From NCBI GenBank assembly GCA_017441585.1, contig JAFRWW010000069.1, positions 1-43,984 of the forward strand: a DNA stretch of 43,984 nucleotides, read 5' to 3'. Below the pieces are notes generated by a model. That model was not told the DNA's origin. It worked only from the letters and a program-made list of their open reading frames with translations, and ran no database searches. This document shows positions 1 to 9,700 of this stretch, in pieces. Position 1 is the stretch's first letter. Each line of letters begins with the position of its first letter. Both the position numbers and the translations under genes were made by a program. This stretch comes from Lachnospiraceae bacterium (GTDB lineage Bacteria; Bacillota; Clostridia; Lachnospirales; Lachnospiraceae).

Positions 1-112
1 AGGGATAGCTTCATACATCAGACATAAAGCGCCATATATCAGCAAAAAACTACAAAATATGCAATTTTCAAGGTTCAAGTGGTAACAATGCCATTCAGAC
101 GGCTGATTCAAA

Positions 113-130
113 TAGGGGTAGTGACCCCTA
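113..130 (-). terminator. Hairpin downstream of the DUF3089 gene, possible weak terminator
   Basis: A perfect 7-bp stem (TAGGGGT / ACCCCTA) closes a 4-nt loop. Read on the minus strand it is followed by TTTGAAT, only a weak T-tract. It lies about 200 nt beyond the stop of the minus-strand hydrolase gene, after the tandem repeats. It could terminate that transcript. The rest of bases 1-168 shows no gene I can support. Confidence 0.4.
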
Positions 131-170
131 CATCATTAAATGCAATAATCTCAGTCAAAATATATAACGC

Positions 171-347
171 ACATTTACTTATCGGAATCCGTGCATAAAA
201 CATACCGTGCACATTTACTTATCGGAATCCGGGCATAAAACATACCATGCACATTTACTTACCGGAATCCGGGCATAAAACATACCATGCACATTTACTT
301 ATCGGAATCCGTGCATAAAACATACCATGCACATTTACTTACCGGAA
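171..347. repeat. 40-bp tandem repeat, four full copies and one partial
   Basis: Four head-to-tail 40-bp units start at 171, 211, 251 and 291 with a few substitutions, and a truncated fifth unit begins at 331. The fifth unit runs into the end of the minus-strand hydrolase gene: the codons for Gly-Lys-stop (GGTAAGTAA) belong to the repeat. Each unit therefore carries a copy of the gene's last codons and stop, in frames that change because 40 is not a multiple of three. Units contain short inverted repeats (GTGCA / TGCAC). There are no unique spacers, so this is not a CRISPR array. Confidence 0.9.
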
Positions 348-2545
348 TTCTCAGGCGTCACATACAGAAGATTATATTTAGCATAAACCTCTCTGTTGGG
401 CAGAAGGCTGGCCTTGGGGTCCGTGCCGCCGGCCTTAACAGCGGTGCTGTACTTCTTTCCGTTCAGATTGTAAATGATCTTGGCATTACCCTTCTGTGTG
501 GGAGCAGTCACGATGAGGCAGCCGCTCTTTTCATCTATATAGCAGGTGGAGCCGTTCTTTTTGGACTTGACCGCGTTCTCTTTGCCCACACGGTTTATGA
601 TCTCCTTGTCTACCATCCATACACCATTGAGCATACCGGCGCCGTTTTCGATGTTGAGCAGAGTAGGACGGATCACAAAGGTATCGCGGCCCACGGCCTT
701 GTTTCCGCTTATATCGTTGCCGGAAACGGCTCTTGAATATACGCCGGTCTTCTTGATAGTCTTATGGAAGGCCAGATTCTCCACGTGTACGGTCACAGTC
801 TTTCCGGTGCTCTTATCTACAAAGGATACCCTATACTTATAAGCACCCTTTATAGCCTTGAGAGAAACGGTAGTTTCGCCATCCTTAAATTTTGCCTTGG
901 GCATCTTTGCGTTTGCGGGGAGATTAAACTTACCCTCAGCTGCCAGAGAATTACCGGACACCTCATACTGACCTTTCAGTACCAGCTTAACCTTGGCATT
1001 TACAGTGACATCACAAGCTTTTAACCCGTTATCAGACACCTCCAGTTTCTTGATCTTGCCCTTGCTGTAATACTGGAGGATGGAACCTGTATCCTCCATG
1101 CTGCCTTTAGTCTCCACCATCGACTGTCCGGACTTGTCATTTGAAGCCACAGCCAACTTAAGATAAGTCTCTGCCATAGCCTTTGCATCAGCATCGCAAA
1201 GAATAGGATTACCGTTTACAGGATCTACACTGCTCTTTAACGCCTCATTCTTTGAAGGGCTGTTTTCAGATGTATCATCATCAGAAACGCTATTCTCAGG
1301 CACATTACCATCGGAAATAGTCTCCTCAGACTTACCGTTCATGAAAGCAGCCACACGATCTGCAACGTTCTTCTTAAGATTACCGTAGAAGAAGCTGTAA
1401 TCATAAAGATGAAGGCTGGCACTTCCAAGTGCAGGCAGGAAGATCAGATCATCCTCCTGGGCAAGATCTGTTACCTTTAAGCAGCCACGTTCATCATCTA
1501 TGTAGGCACCACAGTACTTTGTGCCCTCCCAGTAGGCCTTCTTATCACCTTTTTTATAGAAATTACAGGAATATATATTCAGTTCCTTTGAGGCCTTTGT
1601 GGAATCACTCTTCCAGTTAAGAGGATTTATGGCTATAGCCTTAACTCCATTGGGAATGACAAAATTCTCGGACATAGTGGGCTGCCTGTCATCCTCGCAC
1701 TCATAGGAAATGATGACTCCGGTGTCCGTCTCACCCTCAGCCGGTTTCATCTGAGGATTGTTTTTTACCATATCATCCGTCAGCGCCCAGCCTATGGCAT
1801 ATACTGCCACCAGGTTGTCGTTGAGCTTCTTAGCCTGCTCGGAATCGCCTGCATAATAATCCTGCATCAGACGATAGCACATATCAGCACCCTGTGAATA
1901 TCCGGCCAAAATAACGGGACGGCCCTTATTCTCATGCTCCAGATAGTATCCAAAGGCTTCCTTCACATCGCTGTAAGCCAGCTTAATTCCGCTGTCATAA
2001 CCGCCATACTTATATACCTGCAGGCCGATCTGCTGATAAAAAGGCGCATATATCTTCGCGCTGTCTGCATAAATGCCTCTCTGCTTTGAGTACTCAGTCT
2101 TAAACAGACTCTTGATGTAATCATTATTTTCCACATTGGTGATGCCTGCCATGGAAACTGAGCTGCACACCCAGAATACATCTACCTGTGTATCATCCTT
2201 ATTTGAATCACCGTATGCGATCCAGTTATCGCTCACATTATAATCCGTTACGACAAAATCTTTACCTTCAGCATCTTCCTCATCCGAAAGATCCAAAACT
2301 CCAGCCGCTTCCTCGCCTGCCTCAAAGGCCTCCACGAGGTCGCTTTCCTCACAAAGCAGATCCTCCTCATCCTCAAGGCCACAGCTAAAGACCTCTTCGC
2401 TGTCCTCTTCATAAGAATCAGCAGTCTCAAAAACCACTTCATCCACAAACTCATCCTCGGCGGCAAAAGCGCCCATGGGAGCCAAAGATGTAGTCAGAAG
2501 TGAGATACTTACGGCTACTACCAGTTTAATTTTCTTTAAATACAT
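335..2545 (-). CDS. Secreted DUF3089-type alpha/beta hydrolase with shared C-terminal module
   Basis: A signal peptide (about residues 1-28, ending near AFAAE) is followed by a strongly acidic linker to about residue 75. The catalytic region then matches the DUF3089 alpha/beta hydrolase pattern: the nucleophile elbow GYSQG near residue 216 and a late His in SLHLYDYSFFYGNL. The family is lipase/esterase-like but the substrate is unknown. After it comes a linker with a five-residue period (ISDGN, VPENS, VSDDD, TSENS, PSKNE). The last ~250 residues match the C-terminus of the pectinesterase in this window (NLAF, RPTL, NGVWMVDK, NGKKY). A GTG at 2548 is possible, but the ATG at 2545 overlaps the upstream stop as TGATG and sits 7 nt after GGAGG. 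Translational coupling to the membrane-protein gene is likely. The stop lies in tandem repeats. Confidence 0.8.
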   Translation of the reverse strand: MYLKKIKLVVAVSISLLTTSLAPMGAFAAEDEFVDEVVFETADSYEEDSEEVFSCGLEDEEDLLCEESDLVEAFEAGEEAAGVLDLSDEEDAEGKDFVVTDYNVSDNWIAYGDSNKDDTQVDVFWVCSSVSMAGITNVENNDYIKSLFKTEYSKQRGIYADSAKIYAPFYQQIGLQVYKYGGYDSGIKLAYSDVKEAFGYYLEHENKGRPVILAGYSQGADMCYRLMQDYYAGDSEQAKKLNDNLVAVYAIGWALTDDMVKNNPQMKPAEGETDTGVIISYECEDDRQPTMSENFVIPNGVKAIAINPLNWKSDSTKASKELNIYSCNFYKKGDKKAYWEGTKYCGAYIDDERGCLKVTDLAQEDDLIFLPALGSASLHLYDYSFFYGNLKKNVADRVAAFMNGKSEETISDGNVPENSVSDDDTSENSPSKNEALKSSVDPVNGNPILCDADAKAMAETYLKLAVASNDKSGQSMVETKGSMEDTGSILQYYSKGKIKKLEVSDNGLKACDVTVNAKVKLVLKGQYEVSGNSLAAEGKFNLPANAKMPKAKFKDGETTVSLKAIKGAYKYRVSFVDKSTGKTVTVHVENLAFHKTIKKTGVYSRAVSGNDISGNKAVGRDTFVIRPTLLNIENGAGMLNGVWMVDKEIINRVGKENAVKSKKNGSTCYIDEKSGCLIVTAPTQKGNAKIIYNLNGKKYSTAVKAGGTDPKASLLPNREVYAKYNLLYVTPENSGK

Positions 2546-3894
2546 CACATATCCTCCGTTTTGGCTTCTTTTTTAAACACTCTGTTAAAATACGATTTTA
2601 GCGACCCCTTTTTTGGTTCTGCCTCGGGTGCGCCGCTGTAATCCTCCAGGTTAAGACTGCTAAGGAGCTCTTCCCACCGGTCGGCATATTCGTTTGAAAA
2701 GACCAGTTCCACAGTACGATCCTGGGTGCGGATCCTGGTAAAACGGAAGGTTTTCTGCAGATATAGCGGGTTATTCAGCACATTCAGTTCACTGATGGGG
2801 ATCTCCTCATACCTGAAAAACGATTTGGGCTTTATAAGGAGCAGGCTGTCATCTTTGGGCAGCACCCACAGGAACTGATATTTTCTGATTCTTTTATCCA
2901 GCCTGTTCATGGAAAAAACGGGAAAAGCCAGCTTCATATCGGGATAGCGCTCCCGCAGTTTTTTAGGAAACTTCCTGTGGACAAAGGGCGAAACCTCCCT
3001 GCCGTGGAAGATCCGGTTGAACATGGGCTTGATATACACATAGTCCAGATAAGTGCAAAGGCATGTAAGCCGCCGGAACAAAATGACGGCGATAATAGTC
3101 ATGATCAGGCTGATGACCACACTGATAAAGGGACTGAGCACCATGAGCACTGACAGGACGAGATGGAGCAGGGCCTTTAATATCTGTACCACCAGATTCA
3201 TGCCCTTTACGGGAAAGGCCATGGCCAAAAGCTCCACGGTGTCCATGAGCCTGTAGATGCACATGTACACGAAGCAGTTAAAGATGGCGGACATGAGGGC
3301 GATGACGAGGGTGACAAAGTAAGTGCCCGCCGACACATAATTCATCTGTGGCCCCTCGGCAGCCTGAACCACCTGGGTAGTGGCCAGGGGCAAAAATGAG
3401 AGCATGACCGTAATGACATAGCCTGAGATTTCCTCTATGTTATCCACTGTGGCTCTGGAAAACAGCTTGGAAGCAGCCGTGGATCTGATTGCGTAAAGGG
3501 CCACGGCTATAATGGTCAGTATCACGCAGGCGGTAGGATTCGCTATGGGCAGATTCTTGGCAGTGCGGATAAAGGGCACCTTATTCAAAAAGTCGGAAAG
3601 GGCGTTGGTCCAGCCCCATTCAAAATGATAGATTTCAGCCTTTTCCACTATACCAAGGACCGAAAGCACCGCCAGAGTCGCCATGGGATTCACCGACGCC
3701 GTCACAGCCACGGAAAATACCCCTGCATAGCTCTCCACATTCTGAGCCAGGGTAGTATTTATGGCCATGTCGATATTATCCGAAGATCTCACAGGGTGGA
3801 TCTCTGCGTTAAAGGTGGTCACAAACAGCAGTATAAAGATCGCCGCGAAGGCCATGTATTTATACTTATTCAGACGGTAATATTCGGTAAACAT
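2545..3894 (-). CDS. Polytopic membrane protein of unknown function
   Basis: This 449-residue protein has one N-terminal hydrophobic segment (about residues 14-30) and several more between about 65 and 290, including a long run around 240-285. A cytoplasmic-looking, basic, soluble C-terminal part of about 150 residues follows, rich in Arg/Lys and ending in charged residues. I recognise no family. A ribosome site (AAGGAAAGGAC) precedes the ATG. Its stop overlaps the start of the secreted DUF3089 hydrolase, so the two are probably made together. It may help export or anchor the hydrolase, or the pairing may only be an operon; the sequence does not decide. Confidence 0.7.
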   Translation of the reverse strand: MFTEYYRLNKYKYMAFAAIFILLFVTTFNAEIHPVRSSDNIDMAINTTLAQNVESYAGVFSVAVTASVNPMATLAVLSVLGIVEKAEIYHFEWGWTNALSDFLNKVPFIRTAKNLPIANPTACVILTIIAVALYAIRSTAASKLFSRATVDNIEEISGYVITVMLSFLPLATTQVVQAAEGPQMNYVSAGTYFVTLVIALMSAIFNCFVYMCIYRLMDTVELLAMAFPVKGMNLVVQILKALLHLVLSVLMVLSPFISVVISLIMTIIAVILFRRLTCLCTYLDYVYIKPMFNRIFHGREVSPFVHRKFPKKLRERYPDMKLAFPVFSMNRLDKRIRKYQFLWVLPKDDSLLLIKPKSFFRYEEIPISELNVLNNPLYLQKTFRFTRIRTQDRTVELVFSNEYADRWEELLSSLNLEDYSGAPEAEPKKGSLKSYFNRVFKKEAKTEDM

Positions 3895-4045
3895 TTTTTT
3901 GTCCTTTCCTTATATCTTTTAGTTGCTTTTTTGCTTACAATTGCAGTTTCAACCGTTTTACATCACACCATAGTATATACGTATTACTGTGAAAGATAAA
4001 GGGGACAGTTTTTCATTTTAAACCTTTTTCACGACTAATACCTTA

Positions 4046-4130
4046 TAAAGTCTCTTGTTTCCCCCATCTATGATCAGTCATACATCTCTGCGCAGTCAAA
4101 ATCGGACTCTGAAGCTTCGCTTCACTCGAA
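4046..4130. repeat. Partial copy of the structured element found upstream of the pectinesterase
   Basis: Bases 4051-4079 (starting TTGTTTCCCCC and reading into CATCTATGATC) match 12217-12245 with few changes. Bases 4091-4128 match 12341-12378 almost exactly, including the hairpin TGAAGC-TTC-GCTTCA. The closing arm CGATTTTG present at the other locus is missing here, and the match ends at ACTCG. It looks like a truncated or deleted copy. The 272-nt gap between divergent genes otherwise shows no gene. Confidence 0.75.
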
Positions 4131-4166
4131 AATGCTACCCAAGGCAGACTTTTTATTGCGATTTCA

Positions 4167-4538
4167 GTGGCCTTGAATTATACTTGTTTTATGGATTTTT
4201 GTGTTTATTATGAAAATGAAAAAACTGCCGAAGTTCATACCGATGAGAACAGAGCCTATATTAAGCGTTTTACGACACATCCTGCCAAGCAGATCTTTTA
4301 TGCAGACGAGATGCCTTTGTATCAGCTTGGAGAGATTTTCAGATCCAGATGCTGGGACGAAAAGAGACCTGATCTGAAGAAGCTGCTCGCCCTCATAGGT
4401 CTGGATGAATATGACGTTTATAAGATTGTGAAAAAGACGCACGGCCTTATGTGCCAGGATAAAATATGGTTTTTGTTTGACGGCGAGGATCTGGTCTGGG
4501 AAACGGTGAAAGTAAATGCAGCAGAAAAATCTACCTGA
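4167..4538 (+). CDS. Small protein paired with a HipA/CtkA-like kinase
   Basis: The protein has 123 residues from a GTG, or 115 from the ATG at 4191, where it reads MDFCVYYENEKTAE. No convincing ribosome site precedes either start, so the start is uncertain. The protein is hydrophilic with a conserved-looking core (PAKQIFYADEMPLYQLGEIF). Its last 23 nt overlap the kinase gene. From memory, small proteins of this kind precede stand-alone HipA-like kinases in Clostridia, but I cannot name the family. It could be a regulator, an antitoxin, or a separate N-terminal domain like HipS in HipBST systems. The promoter region abuts a truncated dispersed repeat, so expression may have changed. Confidence 0.65.
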   Translation: MALNYTCFMDFCVYYENEKTAEVHTDENRAYIKRFTTHPAKQIFYADEMPLYQLGEIFRSRCWDEKRPDLKKLLALIGLDEYDVYKIVKKTHGLMCQDKIWFLFDGEDLVWETVKVNAAEKST

Positions 4539-5280
4539 AATAGTACTGGGCGAAGAATATCTGGTTGCAGAGAATGGGACCAGTGATGGCTCACAGATAA
4601 AATATTATAAGGACGGATACTGGTATAAGGAAGATTTTTACGGCGGAGAAGGCGAAGCAGAACATCTGGTTTCGCTCATGCTGGATTGTTCAGATCTTTC
4701 GCAAGATGCTTACGTGCATTATGACCGGATCATCATAAACGGACATGAAGGATGCGCGAGCAAAGATTTTTTAAAAGCCAATGAAACGCTGGTTTCATTT
4801 TACAGACTGTATCAGAATACTCACGGAGGAGATATAGCTCAAATATTATCCAAAATGGATTATGATGACGCCATTGAGTACGTACTCGATTTTTTATATA
4901 TGCAGACTTCGTTGGATGTCAGAACATATTTGGCGGACACTTTTTATGTGGATATGCTCTGTCTGAATGAAGACAGACATTTTAATAATCTCAATCTGAT
5001 TTTTGATGGAAACGTCTTTAAAGCTGCCCCTATATTTGATAACGGAAAATCCCTACTGGTGGGAAATAAGAGGATACAAGGAATGACGGATATTTCCGAG
5101 ATGATCAAGCTGGCCTTTTCCAAATCATTCAGCGGCAGTTTTAGTCAGAATTACAGATACCTTAAGGAAAGTGCGTCAATTACAATAGACAGGGAAAGTT
5201 TATATGAAAAATTGGCGATGGAACCGGATTCTTTCATAAAAGACGTGTTTTTACATAATTTGAACCGATATTTACGTTGA
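4516..5280 (+). CDS. HipA/CtkA-like Ser/Thr protein kinase
   Basis: The protein has 254 residues. Kinase features of the HipA superfamily are visible: an N-lobe lysine and helix-C glutamate in the stretch around WYKEDF and GEAEHL (residues ~37-50), a catalytic loop NEDRHFNNL near residue 155, and a metal-binding DNG in IFDNGKSL near residue 177. Length and single-domain layout resemble CtkA-type kinases more than the ~440-residue E. coli HipA. Expected activity is phosphorylation of a protein substrate, possibly as a growth-arresting toxin; the target is unknown. It overlaps the upstream small gene by 23 nt and is followed by a strong terminator. No key kinase residue appears to be missing. 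Confidence 0.75.
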   Translation: MQQKNLPEIVLGEEYLVAENGTSDGSQIKYYKDGYWYKEDFYGGEGEAEHLVSLMLDCSDLSQDAYVHYDRIIINGHEGCASKDFLKANETLVSFYRLYQNTHGGDIAQILSKMDYDDAIEYVLDFLYMQTSLDVRTYLADTFYVDMLCLNEDRHFNNLNLIFDGNVFKAAPIFDNGKSLLVGNKRIQGMTDISEMIKLAFSKSFSGSFSQNYRYLKESASITIDRESLYEKLAMEPDSFIKDVFLHNLNRYLR

Positions 5281-5333
5281 ATCGGCTTATGTTCCGGAAT
5301 AAGTAAAGATGCTGATATGTTGGCTGATATGTT

Positions 5334-5364
5334 GGCTGTGTCGAAAGACATAGCCTTTTTTGTT
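5334..5364 (+). terminator. Rho-independent terminator of the kinase operon
   Basis: A 9-bp stem GGCTGTGTC / GACATAGCC (one G-T pair) with a GAAA loop is followed by TTTTTTG. It lies 54 nt after the kinase stop. Confidence 0.85.
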
Positions 5365-5423
5365 TAAGTTGAATTTAAGTTGAGCTCATCGGCGTATTAA
5401 GTTGAATGAATAGTCTCAATATA

Positions 5424-5452
5424 TTGAAAAACTGATTTATAAGTATTATAAT
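5424..5452 (+). promoter_or_regulatory. Sigma-A type promoter of the GHKL/STAS regulator gene
   Basis: TTGAAA (5424-5429) and TATAAT (5447-5452) are separated by exactly 17 nt. A strong ribosome site AAGGAGG (5461-5467) lies just downstream and the ATG is at 5477. Confidence 0.75.
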
Positions 5453-5476
5453 GTTTCGGAAAGGAGGTATTGGCTA

Positions 5477-6496
5477 ATGTCATTAAAATCAGAGCAAAGA
5501 GACAGAATAAAGAATTATATGATGGAAAAAATATACTGGGGAGATGACGGCTTTATTTCTCATACCTCAGAAGTTTTTGATGTTTCTCAGACTACTATAT
5601 ATAAGTATCTCAGTGATCTGATAAGTGAAGATAAGGTAATAAAGACGGCGGCCGGGAAATATCAGCTTAAAGATATTGTCAATGAAACTTATACATTCAA
5701 AGCATCATCAGGTCAGCTTTCTGAAGACGTAATATATGATCAGACATTGGAAAAGTATGTTCAATTCTTACCTGAGGCTGCGGTCAGGATATGGCAGTAT
5801 GTTTTTATGGAGATGATGAATAACGCTATTGATCACTCGAATGCAGAGAACATAGAGGTGAGGGTGGTTCAGAACAGCATCTATACAAAGGTGGTGATAT
5901 GTGATGACGGTGTTGGTATATTTAAAAAGATAGCGGATTATTTTGAATATCCAAAGTTAAAGGATGCAGTGCTCAGTTTATTTAAAGGTAAACTCACGAC
6001 TGACAGGGCAAATCATTCCGGTGAGGGTATATTTTTCAGTTCTAAAGCCGTCGACCATTTCCATATAGTTTCGGATGGCCTGATCTTTCGCCAGGATAAT
6101 ACAGCTGAGAATGTAAGGCAGGCCCCTGAAACCTTTAACACAAAAGGTACAACTGTATCTATGATCCTTGCCAATAATACTCAAAGACGGATCAAGGATG
6201 TTTTCGATACATACAGTGATATCGAACACGGATTTACCACGACCAGGATACCCATCAGTTTTGTAAGTGATACGGGATATCCGGTATCTCGTTCCCAGGC
6301 AAAAAGACTGTGCTTTGGCCTGGATAATTTTGAACATGTCATTTTGGATTTTGATGGTGTGTCGGAGATCGGTCAGGGCTTTGCCGACGAGGTATTCAGA
6401 GTGTACGCAAACAATCATCCGATGATAAGGCTGGACTATGAGAACGCCACTCCGGATGTGGAACGAATGATCAGGCATGTTGTGATCAAGTCTTGA
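5477..6496 (+). CDS. HTH / GHKL ATPase / STAS-like (DUF4325) regulator
   Basis: The protein has 339 residues in three parts. Residues ~1-65 look like a winged helix (FDVSQTTIYKYLSDLI as recognition region). Residues ~95-225 are a GHKL-type ATPase, with an N-box (FMEMMNNAIDHS), a G1 box (CDDGVGIF) and a G2 box (HSGEGIFFSS). Residues ~260-335 match the STAS-like DUF4325 domain (HVILDFDGVSEIGQGFADE). The order resembles fused anti-sigma kinase/anti-anti-sigma switches, here on one chain with a DNA-binding domain. No histidine phosphoacceptor region typical of sensor kinases is seen. It has its own promoter and a terminator, so it is monocistronic. Its target genes are unknown. Confidence 0.8.
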   Translation: MSLKSEQRDRIKNYMMEKIYWGDDGFISHTSEVFDVSQTTIYKYLSDLISEDKVIKTAAGKYQLKDIVNETYTFKASSGQLSEDVIYDQTLEKYVQFLPEAAVRIWQYVFMEMMNNAIDHSNAENIEVRVVQNSIYTKVVICDDGVGIFKKIADYFEYPKLKDAVLSLFKGKLTTDRANHSGEGIFFSSKAVDHFHIVSDGLIFRQDNTAENVRQAPETFNTKGTTVSMILANNTQRRIKDVFDTYSDIEHGFTTTRIPISFVSDTGYPVSRSQAKRLCFGLDNFEHVILDFDGVSEIGQGFADEVFRVYANNHPMIRLDYENATPDVERMIRHVVIKS

Positions 6497-6627
6497 CAGA
6501 AACTATAAACAACTATAAAACATTTTTAAAACTATATCTGTCTTTCACGCTTCCCTGTTTTAAGGAATATGCTCTTGAGCATAAATATTATTAAGGGTCT
6601 AATAACAATACCTATCTAAAATGAAAA

Positions 6628-6664
6628 GAGCCCCGTCCCTGACATTGCATCAGAGACGGGGTTC
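6628..6664. terminator. Bidirectional terminator between convergent genes
   Basis: The stem AGCCCCGTC / GACGGGGTT, extended by TGA/TCA inside, has TTTATT on the plus side and TTTTCATTTT on the minus side. It serves the plus-strand regulator and the minus-strand pectinesterase. Confidence 0.85.
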
Positions 6665-6740
6665 TTTATTAGTTAATTGACTTGCTTCAGAACCTTCGGA
6701 ACGATTTAATCATCCCGTCAGTTCACAGCGCTTTTACGTC

Positions 6741-9700
6741 TTACTTCAGCAGTCCGGCTGTCTGGTAAGCACCCTCTAAACCGCTGGCCTTCTTCTGAAC
6801 CTTAAGTGCGGTAACGTACTTCTTGCCGTTCAGCATGTATGTAAGCTTCACATTACCCTTACCTGCTACATTGGTAACTGTTACGGTACCGTTTGCATTA
6901 AGAGTGACCTTTGCTCCATTCTTGCCGGATACGGGCACGCCGGGCTTAGAGATGATGGTCTTGTCTACCATCCATACGCCGTTCAGGAAGCCTGCGCCTG
7001 CCTTGATATCATTTACCTTACCTGCCTGAAGTGTAGGACGTACGGTAAGAATTGCGTTAGCAGATACCTGCAGCTTCTTAAGAGCCTTATCAAATGCAAG
7101 GTTCACAACAGTGATGGTGATCTTACCTGATGCGCCTGTGAAGGTTACATCATACTTAGATACGCCCTTGAATGCCTTAAGAGATACGGCACCCTTCTTG
7201 TTAACCTTGAGAGGCTTAGTCTTGCCTACACCGGTCATGTTGGAAATTGCTCCTACTCCACCGAAGCCTGCGGGAAGGAATACCTTAACCTTAGCATTTA
7301 CGGTAACTCGGCAATCGCTTACGGAGTTGGTAGAGATGGTAATGCTCTTAACCTTACCCTTCTTGTAGTTCTGGATCAGAACACCGTTATCAGAAACAGC
7401 ACCCTTAACTACTACTGTTCTGTCAGCTGCGCCCTTTGCGGAAGCTGCTGCCATGTCTGCATAGTTAGCTGAAACCTCAGCTGCGGTCTTCTCAGAGAGA
7501 ACGGGATCACCGGTCTTATCTACTGTATCGCCGGATACGCTACCGGGCTCATCGGGTGTGGGCTCGGGTCCGGGCTCAGGTCCGGGGCCGGGCTCAACTG
7601 AACCACCAACGGCTACCTTGATAGCATAGATCTTAGCACCGCCGCTTGTAGCACCGATACGGTACAGGCCACCCTCGGTGAGGCTGAACTTCTTAACGAG
7701 TGCCATAGCAACAGTCTTGCCTGTCTCTGCGTCTATATCAAAGTCCTCTTCGTCCTCATCAATTATAGTGGTCGTATCGCCGTCAACCTTTACAATACCC
7801 ATCTTTCTGCCGCCGGCACTACCTGAAGATGACTTCCAGAATACAACTACCTCAGCTGCGTCAGCTGTCTCAAACTCAAAGTATGCACCGGAATTCTTTC
7901 CTTCTACATCGTTCATTCCTGCCTGCATATTTATGTTTCTGGTATATTCGTTATTGTCATCAAACTTAACAGGTGCAGAATCAGCATCAACTCTTGACTT
8001 ACACTTACCGGTATTATCAACAATAGAAGGAGTAAATGTAATGAATCCGTCTTCAGTATCAACGGGCCTTGTATCCATCTTATCAGCTGCGATCTTATCT
8101 GCATACATGTCATCAGTTATCCACTGTGCCTTATCTGTGATCACAGCTCTGCCGGGCTTCTTTACAGTAACTTCAACTGAATCTGACTGCGCATCCTTTG
8201 AAGCTGTAATGGTGGTCACACCTTCCTTAACGCCGGTGATGGTACCATCTGCGGCAACGGTTGCGATGGACTCATCATTTGATGACCATGTCACATCAGT
8301 TGTAGTCTTGCCATCAGGATACTTAGCGGTAGCAGATACCTTATAGCTTGCTCCTTCATCGATACGAAGAGTCTCTCTGTTGAGGGTAACGCTATCAACA
8401 GCCATTTCTACGCTATCATCAGCCACATCTTCGATGTCCTGATGTCCGGGCTTAGTGATCACATACTTTGTTACGTATACATCCTTTGATCCATATGCCA
8501 GCTGTAAGTACTGAGCCTTTGCAAGTTCTGCAGCAGGAATACCTGCGTCAGGGCCCTGTGCAGCCTTTGCGTCAGCAGCAGGCTCCGTAACAGATGCAGC
8601 CTTTGCATCAGCAGCCTTATGATCGATCGTATATGTCAGAGTAGCTTCATCCCATGTGATATTCGTATTATTGATAGTATCAAGACCCTGATAAGCACGA
8701 GATTCAACGAGATCTGCTTTTACAGGCGTAGTAGGTGCTGCATCGAGTGTGACCTTCACTGTAGCATCATAATTTACGGGGAAGTTAAGAATAGCATTTC
8801 TGGTCTGTGTCCTGGTAGGACTGCTGTTCTTCATTCCGACCTTTCCTTTGTATGTCACTGTATCAATAAACATACCATTGAAGGTTCCCCACTTTCCGCT
8901 CTGTACGTCAGTATTAACGAGAACGCCTGCTACGAAAGGAAGCCATACTGTCTGATCATCATAAACAGTCAGTTCAAAGGTATCACTTCCACCATCCTTA
9001 GTAGAAGCGGTGATAGTAGCTTTTCCGCTGCCTGCGCCGTATACCATGACGCTGCATGTCTTGGTGGTTACTTTGTCAACAAATTTCTTTGTGGCCTCAT
9101 CATAGAAGAGTGCGTTTGCGCTGGCTGATGTAGTCCAGGTAGTCTCAGTGACAGTGACATCATCCTGATCATTTGTAGAGCAGGAAAGTACGCCGCCAAT
9201 GGTCTTTGTACCATAGAGATCTACTGCACCACTTACAAGACTTAACTGTACCGTATCAGCAGGTACATATTCAGGAATCACGGTACACAGTCCATCATCA
9301 CTCTTACCATCAAGAGTTGCTGTAACAGTAACTTTGCTTCTGGTGTGAAGCTTAGTATTCAACTTGCCCTTTACAGTAGCATCCATAGATGCATCTACAG
9401 CAGCTGTATTACCTGTAGCCTTAGCATCATTTGCATCCACTTCGGTAACAGACCACGTAGCACCATCTGTCACTTCTGTTCCGTTCATGTCATAAGCTTT
9501 ATACTGAACACTGTCTCCACCTATTACATTCTTATAGCCTACCGGCTCTACAAAAATCTGCTTAGCTGAATCATCTGCCGTTGTAGCTATACCTAATTCA
9601 TTTGCAAGTGCAGTAGCATCCCAAATATTCTTTGCAGTCACAAACTTTTCGGAAGTAAAATCATAACCTCTGTTAAGGATCACATATCTTCCTGAATACT

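Noticed and set aside
171..347. CRISPR array at the left edge
   Set aside because: The 40-bp units follow each other without unique spacers, and the unit includes a coding stop.
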